Assembly: GCF_009674825.1 (NCBI RefSeq)
Contig: NZ_WKJH01000024.1
Location: 359,285 to 423,284, forward strand
Reading direction: 5' to 3'
Length of the DNA stretch: 64,000 nucleotides
DNA from: Maribacter luteus
GTDB lineage: Bacteria; Bacteroidota; Bacteroidia; Flavobacteriales; Flavobacteriaceae
Shown here: positions 17,521-29,432 of the stretch, one piece after another
Layout of the letters: every line of letters starts with the position of its first letter
How positions within the stretch are numbered: the first letter of the stretch is position 1
The notes under the pieces: model-generated
Seen by the model: only the letters and a program-made list of their open reading frames with translations
The model's database searches: none
What the model was told of the DNA's origin: nothing
Made by a program: the position numbers and the translations under genes

Positions 17521-18462
17521 CTACAGCATTGAAACCATCTTTTTGCCCGCCTCAAATTCCCTGACCAACTCAGCAATGATTTCAGCAGCAGGTTTTATAT
17601 CATGGATTAATGCAGAAACCTGACCTATTTCAAGTTCGCCATCTTCCATATCACCTTCGAACATACCTTTTTTAGCACGGGCCCTTCCCAAAAGTTCTTT
17701 CAACCCTTCTTTAGTTGCCCCATCTTCATATGCTTTGACAACATCATGATAAAATTTATTCTTGATCAATCGTACCGGTGTCAATTCCTTAAGGGTGAGC
17801 TGGGTATCCCCTTCTCCTGCCTCAACTACTTTTTGTTTGAACAAATCATGGGACGAAGCTTCTTTACTGGCCACAAAACGACTTCCTATCTGCACACCTT
17901 CAGCTCCCAACACCATGCTAGCCAACATCGCTTTACCCGTAGCTATCCCGCCTGCGGCTATTAATGGAATATCGATTTTTTCCTTTACCGCCGGAATCAG
18001 TACAAGTGTGGTAGTTTCATCCCTACCATTATGTCCTCCGGCTTCAAAACCTTCAGCTACAATAGCATCTACCCCGGCCTCTTGTGCCTTTAATGCAAAT
18101 TTGACACTGCTCACAACATGTACCACGGTTATGCCATGGTCCTTTAAATGTCCTGTCCATATCTTTGGGTTTCCTGCAGCGGTAAAAACAATCTTGACCC
18201 CCATCTCAATGATGAGTGCCATAAGCTTATCAATATCGGGATACAACATGGGAATATTTACTCCAAACGGACGATCGGTAGCTGCTTGGCATTTTTGAAT
18301 ATGCTCACGCAAAACATCGGGGTACATACTACCAGCTCCGATAAGGCCCAAGCCACCCGCATTGGAAACGGCTGAAGCCAATCGCCATCCACTGGCCCAA
18401 ACCATTCCGGCCTGAATAATCGGATACTCTATCCCAAAAAGTTCGGTAATTCTATTTTTCAT
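17521..18462 (-). CDS. nitronate monooxygenase family flavoprotein
   Basis: A 313-residue TIM-barrel FMN protein. The N-terminus LFGIEYPIIQAGMVW and 'NAGGLGLIGAG' match the nitronate monooxygenase / FabK-like family; the phosphate-binding parts of the barrel are visible in EGFEAGGHNGRDETTT, PLIAAGGIATG and GAEGVQIGSRFV. The His in GGHNG sits where the catalytic His of class I nitronate monooxygenases lies. These enzymes oxidise alkyl nitronates, although some relatives reduce enoyl-ACP or quinones, so the substrate is not certain. It is on the minus strand, converging with the broken DUF4242 gene, and sits 52 bases beyond the mnmA stop codon. Confidence 0.85.
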   Translation of the reverse strand: MKNRITELFGIEYPIIQAGMVWASGWRLASAVSNAGGLGLIGAGSMYPDVLREHIQKCQAATDRPFGVNIPMLYPDIDKLMALIIEMGVKIVFTAAGNPKIWTGHLKDHGITVVHVVSSVKFALKAQEAGVDAIVAEGFEAGGHNGRDETTTLVLIPAVKEKIDIPLIAAGGIATGKAMLASMVLGAEGVQIGSRFVASKEASSHDLFKQKVVEAGEGDTQLTLKELTPVRLIKNKFYHDVVKAYEDGATKEGLKELLGRARAKKGMFEGDMEDGELEIGQVSALIHDIKPAAEIIAELVREFEAGKKMVSML

Positions 18463-18514
18463 GCTAATACAGTAAATTATAACTCTTAAAATAAACTAGA
18501 TAGGATATTTTCAT

Positions 18515-19705
18515 TTAAGAAATAACACCTGAGCCTAATAATTCATCATCATTGTACCAAGCTACAAATTGCCCTTCGGTGATGGCGGATTGTTTTTCTT
18601 CAAAATCAACATAAAGTCCATCCGCGACCTTATACAAAATGGCCTTTTGCAAGGGTTGGCGATATCTTATTCTCGCCATTACATTCATGGACTCCCCTTC
18701 TTTCATGGTTAAATCAGTGCGTATCCAATGTAACTCATCGTTTGAAACGAATAAGGTTTTACGGTACAATCCCGGATGAGATTTTCCCTGACCGGTATAA
18801 ATGACATTTTCATTGACATCGGTCTCAATGACATATAAAGGTTCTTTGGTGCCTCCTACATCCAAACCTTTTCGTTGGCCTTTAGTAAAATAATGTGCTC
18901 CTTGATGTTGGCCTACAGTCTTTCCATCTTCAATGGAATAAACGGGCTTTTTTGAAAAATAAAGGAGTTCTTCTTCCTTGGTATCGAAATCAGGTATCTT
19001 TTCATTATATACCCCAAGGCCTTCAGGTACTTCAACAATTACACCTTTTTTAGGTCTTAACTTTTGCTGGAGGAAATCGGGCAAGCGAACTTTACCAATA
19101 AAACAAAGTCCTTGGGAATCTTTCTTATCCGCTGTGATCAAATCATTTTCTGCAGCAATTTTACGTACTTCAGGTTTTATGATTTCACCTATAGGAAAAA
19201 GTGTTTTTGATAATTGTTCTTGGGATAGTTGGCATAAAAAATAGGATTGATCCTTATTACCATCCTTACCGGATAATAGACGAAACGTTTCTTCTCCCTT
19301 TTCGTTAATAAATGAATCTTTTCGACAATAGTGCCCGGTTGCCACATAATCGGCCCCCAATTTCATTGCTATTTTCATGAAAACGTCGAATTTGATTTCA
19401 CGGTTACATAGAACATCGGGATTAGGCGTCCTTCCTTTTTCGTATTCATCGAACATATAATCTACAATACGTTCCTTGTATTCAACACTTAAATCAACTG
19501 TTTGAAAAGGAATGCCCAACTTTTCGGCAACTATCAATGCATCATTACTATCCTCTAACCATGGACATTCTTCTGAAATGGTAACGGAATCATCATGCCA
19601 ATTTTTCATAAACAGGCCAATAACCTCATACCCTTGTTCTTTTAAAAGATAGGCAGCTACACTTGAATCCACTCCTCCAGAAAGTCCTATTACAACCTTT
19701 TCCAT
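18515..19705 (-). CDS. mnmA: tRNA 2-thiouridine(34) synthase MnmA
   Basis: A 396-residue tRNA-modifying enzyme that activates U34 of tRNA-Lys, -Glu and -Gln with ATP and inserts sulfur. The ATP pyrophosphatase loop SGGVDSS is at residues 9-15 and the two catalytic cysteines lie in [13 protein letters not shown] and SQGLCFIG. The C-terminal beta-barrel has the usual [16 protein letters not shown] motif. The frame stays open upstream, but the ATG at 19705 ([11 protein letters not shown]) gives the standard N-terminus. The sulfur must come from a cysteine desulfurase relay located elsewhere. Confidence 0.96.
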   Translation of the reverse strand: MEKVVIGLSGGVDSSVAAYLLKEQGYEVIGLFMKNWHDDSVTISEECPWLEDSNDALIVAEKLGIPFQTVDLSVEYKERIVDYMFDEYEKGRTPNPDVLCNREIKFDVFMKIAMKLGADYVATGHYCRKDSFINEKGEETFRLLSGKDGNKDQSYFLCQLSQEQLSKTLFPIGEIIKPEVRKIAAENDLITADKKDSQGLCFIGKVRLPDFLQQKLRPKKGVIVEVPEGLGVYNEKIPDFDTKEEELLYFSKKPVYSIEDGKTVGQHQGAHYFTKGQRKGLDVGGTKEPLYVIETDVNENVIYTGQGKSHPGLYRKTLFVSNDELHWIRTDLTMKEGESMNVMARIRYRQPLQKAILYKVADGLYVDFEEKQSAITEGQFVAWYNDDELLGSGVIS

Positions 19706-19905
19706 AACATTAAAAAAAGAGTACAAAAATACGAAATTAGGTCTTTCACTCCCAAAATCATGTAATAAGACAGCCTCTTCTAAAAATTATTTTGTTAAAC
19801 TTTTTACAATTTTAGTTAAACAAAACGCAACCTTTTGTATTATTGTTCATCTTTTATTCAAATAACTTAAACAATTTTAATCGTAACCTTTAAAATCTTC
19901 TAGAG

Positions 19906-21819
19906 ATGAAATCAAAAACAAAATTTTTAAACAGCTTTATCTTGTTGCTTATGGCAACGTTCGTACTTTCCTGCTCCGATGACGATGACAATGGTCCGGA
20001 TCAAATGGAAGCCGATCCCGACATGATAGAATTGAACATCGTTGAAACAGCCCAAGCCACCGCGAGTGTTAGTAGCCTCGTTGCCGCATTGGCCAAAGCG
20101 GACGAAAGTGCCTCCAATAACCTAATCACCACATTAAGTGATGAAACAACAAGTTTTACCGTTTTGGCACCTACCAATGATGCTTTCTCGGATTTATTAT
20201 CCAAATTGGATGGTTTTGATTCCCTGGACGATTTCAATACTGAACAATTGCAGAATCTGTTGGCGACCATATTAACTTACCACGTGGTTGGTGGAGCTTC
20301 GGTAACTTCAGGAGATCTTACCGAAGGACAAGTGGTTACCACGGTTCAAGGAGAAGAACTTACTGTAAGTTTGACCGGAGGTGTATATTTTATGGATGCA
20401 GCCGGTGAATCAGCCCAAGTTTCCTTGGCCGATGTTGAAACAAATAATGGTGTAATCCACCTTATAGATAAGGTTCTTATTCCTCAGGCAGCTCTTGACG
20501 CTTTGGCCGATGTCTTATTGGTTTCCATCACCGATCTGGCGATTGGCACACCAACTTTAAGTAATTTAGTTGCTGCCTTACAAGCTGCGGATGGGGATTT
20601 ACCTACCGTATTGGCCGGAGAAGGTCCGTTTACGGTTTTTGCTCCTACCGATGATGCCTTTGCAACTTTCTTGTCCGATAACGGATTCGCAAGTTTAGAT
20701 GACGTTCCAGTAGACGTACTGACCCAAGTATTATTGAATCATGTAGTAAGTGGCGCAAATTTTTCAACTGATTTAACTGCAGGATATATTTCTACCTTTT
20801 CCACTGCAGGGGTAGGAGGCAATAATCTGAGTATGTTGGTAGACCTAAGCAGCGGTGTGACCCTTAATGGCGTTTCGTCGGTCTCAGCTGCCGATGTTAA
20901 AGCCTTGAACGGAGTGGTACATATCGTAGATGCGGTTATTGGTCTTCCGAATATCGTGGACCATGCGGTAGCCAATTCCGATTTAAGCGAATTAGTAGGT
21001 GCCTTGACCGCTGATGGCAATACTACCTTTACAACCTTGCTATCCGATACAGAAACCGATTTTACCGTTTTTGCTCCCGTCAACGCTGCTTTTTCAGCCT
21101 GGATGAATCCAGATGCGAATGATTTGAACGCCATATTATCCAACCATGTTATCGCAGGAGCAGCCGCTTTCTCCAGTGGGTTAACCAATTCTTATGTAAC
21201 CACGGCTGCAATGAATGCGGATGGAGACAACCTAAGCATGTATATCAATACGGATGATGGCGTTACGATTAATGGCACTAGCAATGTTGCAGCTGCCGAT
21301 ATTGTGGCCACCAACGGTGTAATACATGCCGTGGATGCAGTAATTGACCTACCTACCGTAGTTACGTTTGCCGTTGCCGATCCTAATTTCTCTACCTTAG
21401 TGAGTGCTTTGACAGAATTGACCCCTGCAACTGATTTTGCTGGTATCTTATCTAGATCTGAAGGAGGAAACACAGACGGTATAGACCCCGATTTTACGGT
21501 ATTCGCACCAACAAATGAGGCTTTTGCCGCATTGGCCGCCATTCCAGAGGAAGATGTATTGACACAAGTTTTATTACATCACGTAGTTGCCGGTGCCAAT
21601 GTTCGCTCTACCGATTTAACTCCGGATGGAAACACTATGACCACAACATTGGAAGGTGACAGTATGACGATTACCCTACCAGGTACAGGAGAGAATATCG
21701 CTGATGTAACCGATGGTGCCGGAAACATGGGTATCGGAATAATTGCAGTAGATGTACAGGCCAAAAACGGCGTAATACATGTATTGAACCAAGTAATGAT
21801 TCCTGATACTACTAATTAA
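19906..21819 (+). CDS. lipoprotein with four fasciclin (FAS1) domains
   Basis: A 637-residue lipoprotein: signal peptide with lipobox TFVLSC followed by an acidic DDDDNG stretch, then four FAS1 domains (about 45-200, 205-340, 345-480 and 485-635). Each domain has the first FAS1 box (FTVLAPTNDAF, FTVFAPTDDAF, FTVFAPVNAAF, FTVFAPTNEAF) and the second (NGVIHLIDKVLIP and three variants). The acidic run after the lipid Cys is the surface-export signal described for Bacteroidota lipoproteins, so it is probably on the outer face of the outer membrane. FAS1 domains act in adhesion to surfaces, matrix or other cells. The gene stands alone, opposite in direction to mnmA, and ends in a strong hairpin at 21831-21863. 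Confidence 0.93.
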   Translation: MKSKTKFLNSFILLLMATFVLSCSDDDDNGPDQMEADPDMIELNIVETAQATASVSSLVAALAKADESASNNLITTLSDETTSFTVLAPTNDAFSDLLSKLDGFDSLDDFNTEQLQNLLATILTYHVVGGASVTSGDLTEGQVVTTVQGEELTVSLTGGVYFMDAAGESAQVSLADVETNNGVIHLIDKVLIPQAALDALADVLLVSITDLAIGTPTLSNLVAALQAADGDLPTVLAGEGPFTVFAPTDDAFATFLSDNGFASLDDVPVDVLTQVLLNHVVSGANFSTDLTAGYISTFSTAGVGGNNLSMLVDLSSGVTLNGVSSVSAADVKALNGVVHIVDAVIGLPNIVDHAVANSDLSELVGALTADGNTTFTTLLSDTETDFTVFAPVNAAFSAWMNPDANDLNAILSNHVIAGAAAFSSGLTNSYVTTAAMNADGDNLSMYINTDDGVTINGTSNVAAADIVATNGVIHAVDAVIDLPTVVTFAVADPNFSTLVSALTELTPATDFAGILSRSEGGNTDGIDPDFTVFAPTNEAFAALAAIPEEDVLTQVLLHHVVAGANVRSTDLTPDGNTMTTTLEGDSMTITLPGTGENIADVTDGAGNMGIGIIAVDVQAKNGVIHVLNQVMIPDTTN

Positions 21820-21830
21820 ACATTCTTAGA

Positions 21831-21863
21831 TAAGTAAAAGCTACTAAATGTGGCTTTTACTTA
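21831..21863 (+). terminator. hairpin terminator after the fasciclin gene
   Basis: A perfect 11-bp stem, TAAGTAAAAGC at 21831-21841 and GCTTTTACTTA at 21853-21863, with an 11-base loop, 11 bases after the stop codon and followed by TTTAAT. Confidence 0.75.
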
Positions 21864-22251
21864 TTTAATAACAAAAATCTGTCAATTTAGGGGTTAGAAC
21901 GAATAATTCTGTATTCAACGATTATAATGAAGATAAAAGTGATGAATTCAAAATGATAACCTCCCCCTACAGATTTTAACCCTTTTAGGCCATTAGTCAG
22001 GTATTTAGGTTTGTGATTGATTATTGGTTATTTAAAACTTCCTCGTTTCAAGTTTGAAAAATGCTCAAACTTGGACTTGGGAGTTTTTTATTTAATGTTT
22101 ACCTCGTTAATGGACATACAAATTACCAAACATCATTACAAGATCCTTTAACATACAAAACTCGGCCCTTTACAACTAATAATTTCCCAGACTGTTAATA
22201 TGTCACATATTTGTAATCCCAAATCTTACCAAACTAAACCATGGTAATGCC
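21864..22251. other. intergenic region between convergent genes
   Basis: About 390 bases with no gene I can support. It includes a 9-bp inverted repeat (CAAGTTTGA at 22049-22057, TCAAACTTG at 22065-22073) followed a few bases later by a T-rich stretch, perhaps a second plus-strand terminator. Nothing else stands out. Confidence 0.5.
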
Positions 22252-22280
22252 AAAAGCCCCGACTCAATGTCAGGGCTTTT
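22252..22280 (-). terminator. hairpin between convergent genes, terminator of yidC
   Basis: AAAAGCCCCGAC (22252-22263) pairs with GTCAGGGCTTTT (22269-22280), 12 positions with one mismatch, and a 5-base loop. It lies 66 bases beyond the yidC stop codon and has T runs on both strands, so it can stop transcription from either side. Confidence 0.7.
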
Positions 22281-22346
22281 ATTCTTATAATTATTTTGGA
22301 TTTACCCCTTATCTGCATTTAGTAACAGAGAGCAAATTTCAGAAAT

Positions 22347-24209
22347 CTATCTTTTACCTGTTTTCTTTTGTTCTTCGGCCTGCTCCATCATTTCACGCAT
22401 CTTACGCTGAAATTTATTTTCCTTTTTGGGCTTCTGTTTATTCTCTTGGATCTGGGCATGGATCTTATCATCATCCAATATAAAGTTTTTGATGACCAAC
22501 ATAATACCGATGGTAATCAAGTTCGAAACAAAATAGTACAAACTCAAACCACTGGCATAGTTATTAAAGAAGAACAACATCATAAACGGCATTAGGTACA
22601 TGATGAATTTCATATTGGGCATACCAGGTTGTTGTGGCATATTTTGCCCTGTGGTCATCATCATATAAAAGAAAATAGCTACGGATGCCAAAATGGGGAA
22701 TAAACTTATATGGTCCCCATAAAAAGGAATAGAGAAACCTTCCGGAAATTGATAAATAGTATCGAATGAAGAAAGGTCATCTGCCCATAAGAATGATTTT
22801 TGACGCAAAGCAAATGACGTTGGGAAGAACATGAACAACGCATAGAATATGGGCATTTGCAAGAATGCCGGCACACAACCACTCATAGGACTCACCCCGG
22901 CCTTGTTATAAAGCTTCATGGTTTCCTGTTGTTTTTTCATGGCATTATCCTTGTACTTTTCACCGAGTTCAGTAATCTCAGGTTTAAGCACCTTCATTTT
23001 AGCCTGGGATAAATAAGATTTATACGTTACAGGAGACATGGCCAAACGAACCAATATGGTCATTATAACAATGGCTATCCCATAAGGTAAATAAGAACTT
23101 AAGAAAGTGTAGAATGGAGTGAAGACATATCTATTGATCCATCCGAAAATACCCCACCCAAAAGGAATGGAATCCTCAAGACCCAGTTCCTCATAATGTT
23201 TTAACACATCTACATCGGTAGGGCCATAGTACCAATGCATGTTTTGGGAAAGTTCTCCCCCGTTCATCTCTAAGGGTACCTTGGAATCATAAACTTTGGT
23301 GTAACCGAAGGTTCTGCTTTCTTCCTCGACCAAGTTCTGAGATGACAATTCGGCTTTTTTAAAATGTTCCTCAGTAGCTAGGATAGAGCTGAAGAAATGT
23401 TGACGGTATGATAACCATTTCACATCCTCTTCTGTTTCTTCATCATCCTTCCCTTCGGAGAGCTTACTTATTTTTCCGTCTTCATGATTGTACGTCAGCC
23501 TAGTATATCGGTTTTCATATTGAATACTTTTGGAATGTCGGATTCCTTTCAATTTCCATTCCAATTGAACAGGCTTACTACTGTTGATAACCCCATTCAA
23601 ACCTTGTGAGCGTATAGTAAAATCAACCAAATAATCATTCGGTTTCATTTCATATCGATACTCCAAAAATTTATCGGCTGCGACCTTAGCTTTCATGGAG
23701 AGCACCTGATTGTCCCCATTTTTACTCATGGTCGGTTCAAAATACAGGTCTCTAGTATTGAGTACACGATTATCAGATGTAGTAAAATTCAAACCAAAAG
23801 AAGCATTCCCATCCTTGACCAAATAAACCGGAACAGAATCAAATGTTACGAAATTTCGCATTTTGGCCTCTACAATCTCTCCACCTTTATTATCTATCTT
23901 CAGGGTAACCAGTTCATTCTCCAGCGTAGTAATCCCGTCATTAGGCGTTGTATAACCAAAAGCCCCGATAGCACCTTTATAATTGGCAATAGCGGTAGAG
24001 TCTTGAAGGTCTATAGCTATAGGAGCTTCCTCTTCGGACAATAGCGGTGTTTCTTCTTTTTCAGCTTGGGCCTCTACTTGTTCCTGTTTTGCTTTTTGGG
24101 CTTCAAGTTCTTCGGGAGTTGGTCTGTTTTGGTAAAACATGAAAATAAGTATCCCAAAAATCAGTACAAAACCTATTATAGAATTAATATCTAACTTCTT
24201 TTCTTCCAT
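22347..24209 (-). CDS. yidC: membrane protein insertase YidC
   Basis: A 620-residue inner-membrane insertase/chaperone that places proteins in the bilayer with or without SecYEG. It has the N-terminal helix (about 10-26, FVLIFGILIFMFYQ), a large periplasmic beta-domain (about 75-345), and the conserved C-terminal five-helix core from about residue 370 (IVIMTILVRLAMSPVTYKSY, 'MSGCVPAFLQMPIFYALF'). The arginine in ILVRLAM is the functional groove residue. The C-terminus is basic (KKENKFQRKMREMMEQ), as is usual for ribosome contact. It lies downstream of pyrG on the same strand with 116 bases between, an arrangement common in Flavobacteriia. Confidence 0.97.
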   Translation of the reverse strand: MEEKKLDINSIIGFVLIFGILIFMFYQNRPTPEELEAQKAKQEQVEAQAEKEETPLLSEEEAPIAIDLQDSTAIANYKGAIGAFGYTTPNDGITTLENELVTLKIDNKGGEIVEAKMRNFVTFDSVPVYLVKDGNASFGLNFTTSDNRVLNTRDLYFEPTMSKNGDNQVLSMKAKVAADKFLEYRYEMKPNDYLVDFTIRSQGLNGVINSSKPVQLEWKLKGIRHSKSIQYENRYTRLTYNHEDGKISKLSEGKDDEETEEDVKWLSYRQHFFSSILATEEHFKKAELSSQNLVEEESRTFGYTKVYDSKVPLEMNGGELSQNMHWYYGPTDVDVLKHYEELGLEDSIPFGWGIFGWINRYVFTPFYTFLSSYLPYGIAIVIMTILVRLAMSPVTYKSYLSQAKMKVLKPEITELGEKYKDNAMKKQQETMKLYNKAGVSPMSGCVPAFLQMPIFYALFMFFPTSFALRQKSFLWADDLSSFDTIYQFPEGFSIPFYGDHISLFPILASVAIFFYMMMTTGQNMPQQPGMPNMKFIMYLMPFMMLFFFNNYASGLSLYYFVSNLITIGIMLVIKNFILDDDKIHAQIQENKQKPKKENKFQRKMREMMEQAEEQKKTGKR

Positions 24210-24325
24210 TTAATTTATTATCAAAATTATAATCCATAAATAAGGTCATCACGTTTTAAAAAAAGTTGAAACCCCTATATACTACAGATTTAATCAGTCA
24301 GCAAATATATGCCCAAAAGCGCAGA

Positions 24326-26026
<1,701 letters not shown>

Positions 26027-26260
26027 TTACTTAGGAAATTCTTTTTGAATTTTACGTATAAGAGGTTCTAAACCATTGATTTTAATTTCTAACATGGATT
26101 GCAGTAAGGTTCCCAGCTTTCCTTCAGGAAAACCTTTTTGTTTAAACCACACCAAATAAGGCTCCGGCAAATCTACCAAATAGCGATTCTTGAATTTACC
26201 TATGGGCATCCTATAATGGGCAAGCTCTATAAGTTTCTCGTAATCGGGTCTAACCTCCAT
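26027..26260 (-). CDS. DUF3820 family protein
   Basis: A 77-residue protein starting MEVRPDYEKL; the frame is open ten codons further up, but the ATG at 26260 gives the family's usual start. The conserved MPIGKFKN, 'LVDLPEPYLVWFKQKGFPEGKLG' region (about 22-52) marks DUF3820, small proteins sometimes fused to or found with 3'-5' exonucleases and thought to be nucleic-acid related. No membrane segment. It lies 55 bases beyond the stop codon of the DUF922 gene and could be the last gene of that run. Confidence 0.8.
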   Translation of the reverse strand: MEVRPDYEKLIELAHYRMPIGKFKNRYLVDLPEPYLVWFKQKGFPEGKLGTLLQSMLEIKINGLEPLIRKIQKEFPK

Positions 26261-26315
26261 AATACAAATTATACTAAAAGAATTTGGCAAAAGATGCCAC
26301 TATTGCTACACAAGC

Positions 26316-26840
26316 TCAATGGCGTAAAGCATCCTTAATTTTATTGTTCCAAAGCGATTGTTGTACGCTATCCCTGGAGAAATTGGTTTGCTGATCATAA
26401 AGGTCTTGGTAAACCTCGAGTTCCTCAAGTATTTCCCGATAAATCAATTTCACCTCTTCTTTTACATTTTCGGTAAAACTGCTCTTTGCCAAACGATCTC
26501 TCATCTTCTGTGCATACAATTCGGAAATATCAAAATGTAATTGTTCATGACCTAAGATGAAGGTATCACATAAATGGGACTGGTACCATGATTTGTTGGG
26601 ATAAAAATAGGTTGTGACCTTAAAATCGACCTTTAATTCCCCATTTTTATACAGAGTTGAGAAGCGATATGTAATACCACTGGCCGTAACGGCCGCTGCC
26701 CGATCACTTTCTGGCACCCTACCCTTAAAATCGGCCCAAGTCAACTTGCGATCCGCACTCCATTCAATGGTCTCATACTCTTGTGAATGACCCATGAAAA
26801 TGCCGACAAAGCATATCAAAATGTATTTTACAAAACCCAA
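26316..26840 (-). CDS. exported DUF922 protein, putative Zn protease
   Basis: A 174-residue protein with a short N-terminal signal (VKYILICFVGIFMGHSQ). The start appears to be TTG at 26840: no ATG with a signal peptide exists, and the TTG overlaps the end of the OsmC gene, as expected for coupled translation. The core motif ILGHEQLHFDISELYA has the HExxH-like layout (H-E-Q-L-H-F) seen in DUF922, a family proposed to be metal-dependent proteases; the first part, EWSADRKLTWADFKG, is also typical. No activity is proven for this family. Confidence 0.75.
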   Translation of the reverse strand: MGFVKYILICFVGIFMGHSQEYETIEWSADRKLTWADFKGRVPESDRAAAVTASGITYRFSTLYKNGELKVDFKVTTYFYPNKSWYQSHLCDTFILGHEQLHFDISELYAQKMRDRLAKSSFTENVKEEVKLIYREILEELEVYQDLYDQQTNFSRDSVQQSLWNNKIKDALRH

Positions 26841-27232
26841 TTGAAGGTAATAACTTTTTCTATATCTGGATGTAGGCTATACAAAACGGGACAGGTTCTT
26901 GCCGTATTCTCTAAAATTTTACGATGCTTATCCGTAATATCGGTCGGTAGTTTTAAATCAACTTCGATTTTAGAGATCCTACGGGGGTCAGCGGCCATAT
27001 GTTTGGTAACCTGAGCGGTGGTATCAACCATATTTATTTCCAAGTCCCTTGCCTTTATTCCCATCATGGTCATCATACAACTGGCCAAACCCGTCGCGAC
27101 GGTATCGGTTGGGGAAAAAGCTTCCCCCAAGCCATTGTTATCTATAGGAGCATCGGTAATAAAGGTGTCCCCAGAACGTACATGCTCGCATGTTGTTCGT
27201 AAATTTCCCGTATAGATAACTTTTGAAGTCAT
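26828..27232 (-). CDS. OsmC family peroxiredoxin-like protein
   Basis: A 134-residue OsmC/Ohr-fold protein. Two reactive cysteines sit at Cys52 (GLASCMMTMMG) and Cys114 (ARTCPVLYSLHP), the pair used to reduce organic peroxides. The motif SPTDTVATGLASC before the first Cys is diagnostic. The frame extends to a TTG at 27238, but the ATG at 27232 lies two bases after the stop of the LysM gene and is preferred. Part of a dense minus-strand run guaA - LysM protein - OsmC - DUF922. Natural substrate not known. Confidence 0.88.
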   Translation of the reverse strand: MTSKVIYTGNLRTTCEHVRSGDTFITDAPIDNNGLGEAFSPTDTVATGLASCMMTMMGIKARDLEINMVDTTAQVTKHMAADPRRISKIEVDLKLPTDITDKHRKILENTARTCPVLYSLHPDIEKVITFNWVL

Positions 27233-27234
27233 AA

Positions 27235-29430
27235 TCAATTTTTTGCCTCTACCACTCTAAGACTATCAATTGTCATGATATAGGACGCCTGATTAAAGTA
27301 CCCCGAATGTAAGTCCTTCTCATATGAAAATTTATTCCCGGTATATTCGGTTTCACCTATGATCTTAGAAACATCCATCAAATTGTTCTTATATGCCAAT
27401 TTTAAAAGCAAGTCATATGTTAGATCGAAACCACGAACCGCATAACGATCGGGCACATCACCAAAACGTTTCGAATATGCCTTAACAAAGGCACTATTAG
27501 CCACTTCTCGATAAACTGAAGGATAAGTAAAGTTAAGATTCGACAAATGACTTCCGGAAATGATCTCATTATCGAATGCCTTGTTCTTATCGGTAGTGAA
27601 CATACGTACCTTTATCTTTTCCTTACTTGACTCCGCATTTAACAAAGAAGCCTCAAAAGCATTTAAAATGGAGACAACACTCGCTATCAATTTAAAATTC
27701 CCTGTTTCAACAAAAACCCAATTCTCAACTTTTTCTGACAACATCGTTCCCAACTTATCCCTATTGATCCCAATGTTCTTTTTCTCCTCTTTCACCTCAA
27801 GAACCTTAGCAGTAGGGAATTTTTGTAAAATCATGGCTTTGGCCGCCTGGCTTTTTTCATCAGCAATGATTATTATATTCTCATCGGTAATCTTTTCTTC
27901 TACGAATTCTAACATTTTGGTTCGTAAAACCTCATCGGAAGTATACGAAAAATAAACATTGCCCAAACTTAGGTCACTCTGTGCCGGGATAGGGGCAATA
28001 ACCGGAACGTCATATTGGGAAGCCCTTACCGCTACCTCTTTCAACGAAGGAAGATCTAATGGACCTACAATTGCGCTTACATCAGCTAAATTTTCCTTTA
28101 AAAGTATTTCTTTGGTCTTTGCCAGATCCAATTGATTGTCAAAGGTCTTAACATCTACGGACACTCCCAATTTTGAAATGGAATCAATTGCCATTAAAGC
28201 TCCGGAGTAAAGTCCTAGGCTATATTTTAGGCTATTCCTGTTCTCTATGGTTTCCATAACATCTTCCTTGTCTTTTAGATCCAGACGGTCCAATCTAAAA
28301 GGCAACAAAAACATTATTTTTGGATGGTTCATGGGATTTATACTATCCAATAGATCTATTTTATCCAACACCAAGGAATTACGCACTTCAAAATTTCCTT
28401 TCTGGTCTTTAGGTAATTTCAATACCATTCCTGCCTTTAGCCCATCTTTTAAGTCAGGGTTCAATTCTAAAAGCTCTTTATAGGTAACACCGAATTTACG
28501 GGTTAATGAAAATTCGGTCTGCTTTGGTTTTACCTCATAAAAATTGAAGTTATCGGTATTCACCTCTCCTGGATCGGCCTTTTTCTCTGGAATACGAATG
28601 ACCATTCCTTCTTTTAATCCACCACGTTCCGCTATTTCTGGATTCAACCTTACGATTTCATCCGATTTTACATTGAATTGTTTTTCCAACCGGTAAAAAT
28701 TCATTTTCGGCGGAACGGTATAGGAAAGGTACAATTGCGTTTCTTGACCCTTAATGGTACTTCCCGGCAATTTCGGCATCTTAATCTCTTGACCTTCTGC
28801 CAAATAGTCCGTAGTCTTTGAAAGACCAGGATTCAAAACCAACATGCTATCTATGGTAATACCATATTTATGGGCGATACTCCATCGGGTTTCCTTTGGG
28901 GCAACGGTATACATTTCAAAGTCTTCCTCATTAATAGCTGCAACATCTTCAGATTTAACCCTTTTATACTTAGGGATTTTAAGTCTCATTCCCTTTTTCA
29001 ACTGGGAAGAATACAATTCCGAATTATATCTTTTTATGTCGTCCTCGGTTATATGATATCGCTGTGAGATACCATATAGGGTTTCCCTTTTCCGAACTTT
29101 ATGTTCAGTAAAACCAATAGGTTCTTCCTGTTCCGGCTTCTCATTTACAACAACGGGAACTGATTGTTTTTCTTTGGCCTGTTCGGTAACCTCAGAAACT
29201 TTTGCCCCAATAGGAATCACCAAAATAGTATTCTCCTTTATGGCTTTACCCTGTTGAATCTCCTTATTGTATGAAAGGATCGTGCTAGGAGCAACTTTAT
29301 ATTGCTTGGAAATGCTTTCCAACGTTTCTCCTTTTTTAACTGCGTGGGTGGTAAATTTTTGGGCCATTGCAGTACTTCCTATAAAAATAAAAAGAAGCAA
29401 TACAATACTATTCTTGAAAAACTGATTCAT
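27235..29430 (-). CDS. five-LysM protein with periplasmic-binding-like domain
   Basis: A 731-residue exported protein. The signal peptide (MNQFFKNSIVLLLFIFIG... ending AMA) is best with the ATG at 29430; the ATG at 29442 overlapping the guaA stop would add MGID. Five LysM domains follow (about 25-75, 110-155, 165-215, 225-280, 295-340), each with the 'G-E-T/K-E-T ... I..Y/F.V....I...N' pattern and spaced by short linkers. From about residue 370 to the end there is a type I periplasmic-binding fold (KIMFLLPFRLDRLDL, VSAIVGPLDLPSLKEVAVR, 'DVPVIAPIPAQSDLS'), as in branched-chain amino acid receptors. LysM binds peptidoglycan, so the protein probably sits on the cell wall and senses or holds a small ligand there. 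It is common in Flavobacteriia, with no assigned role. Confidence 0.88.
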   Translation of the reverse strand: MNQFFKNSIVLLLFIFIGSTAMAQKFTTHAVKKGETLESISKQYKVAPSTILSYNKEIQQGKAIKENTILVIPIGAKVSEVTEQAKEKQSVPVVVNEKPEQEEPIGFTEHKVRKRETLYGISQRYHITEDDIKRYNSELYSSQLKKGMRLKIPKYKRVKSEDVAAINEEDFEMYTVAPKETRWSIAHKYGITIDSMLVLNPGLSKTTDYLAEGQEIKMPKLPGSTIKGQETQLYLSYTVPPKMNFYRLEKQFNVKSDEIVRLNPEIAERGGLKEGMVIRIPEKKADPGEVNTDNFNFYEVKPKQTEFSLTRKFGVTYKELLELNPDLKDGLKAGMVLKLPKDQKGNFEVRNSLVLDKIDLLDSINPMNHPKIMFLLPFRLDRLDLKDKEDVMETIENRNSLKYSLGLYSGALMAIDSISKLGVSVDVKTFDNQLDLAKTKEILLKENLADVSAIVGPLDLPSLKEVAVRASQYDVPVIAPIPAQSDLSLGNVYFSYTSDEVLRTKMLEFVEEKITDENIIIIADEKSQAAKAMILQKFPTAKVLEVKEEKKNIGINRDKLGTMLSEKVENWVFVETGNFKLIASVVSILNAFEASLLNAESSKEKIKVRMFTTDKNKAFDNEIISGSHLSNLNFTYPSVYREVANSAFVKAYSKRFGDVPDRYAVRGFDLTYDLLLKLAYKNNLMDVSKIIGETEYTGNKFSYEKDLHSGYFNQASYIMTIDSLRVVEAKN

Positions 29431-29432
29431 AT

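Noticed and set aside
20001..21764. Minus-strand open frames within the fasciclin gene
   Set aside because: Four copies explained by the repeated FAS1 domains read backwards; composition is low-complexity and no domain is visible.
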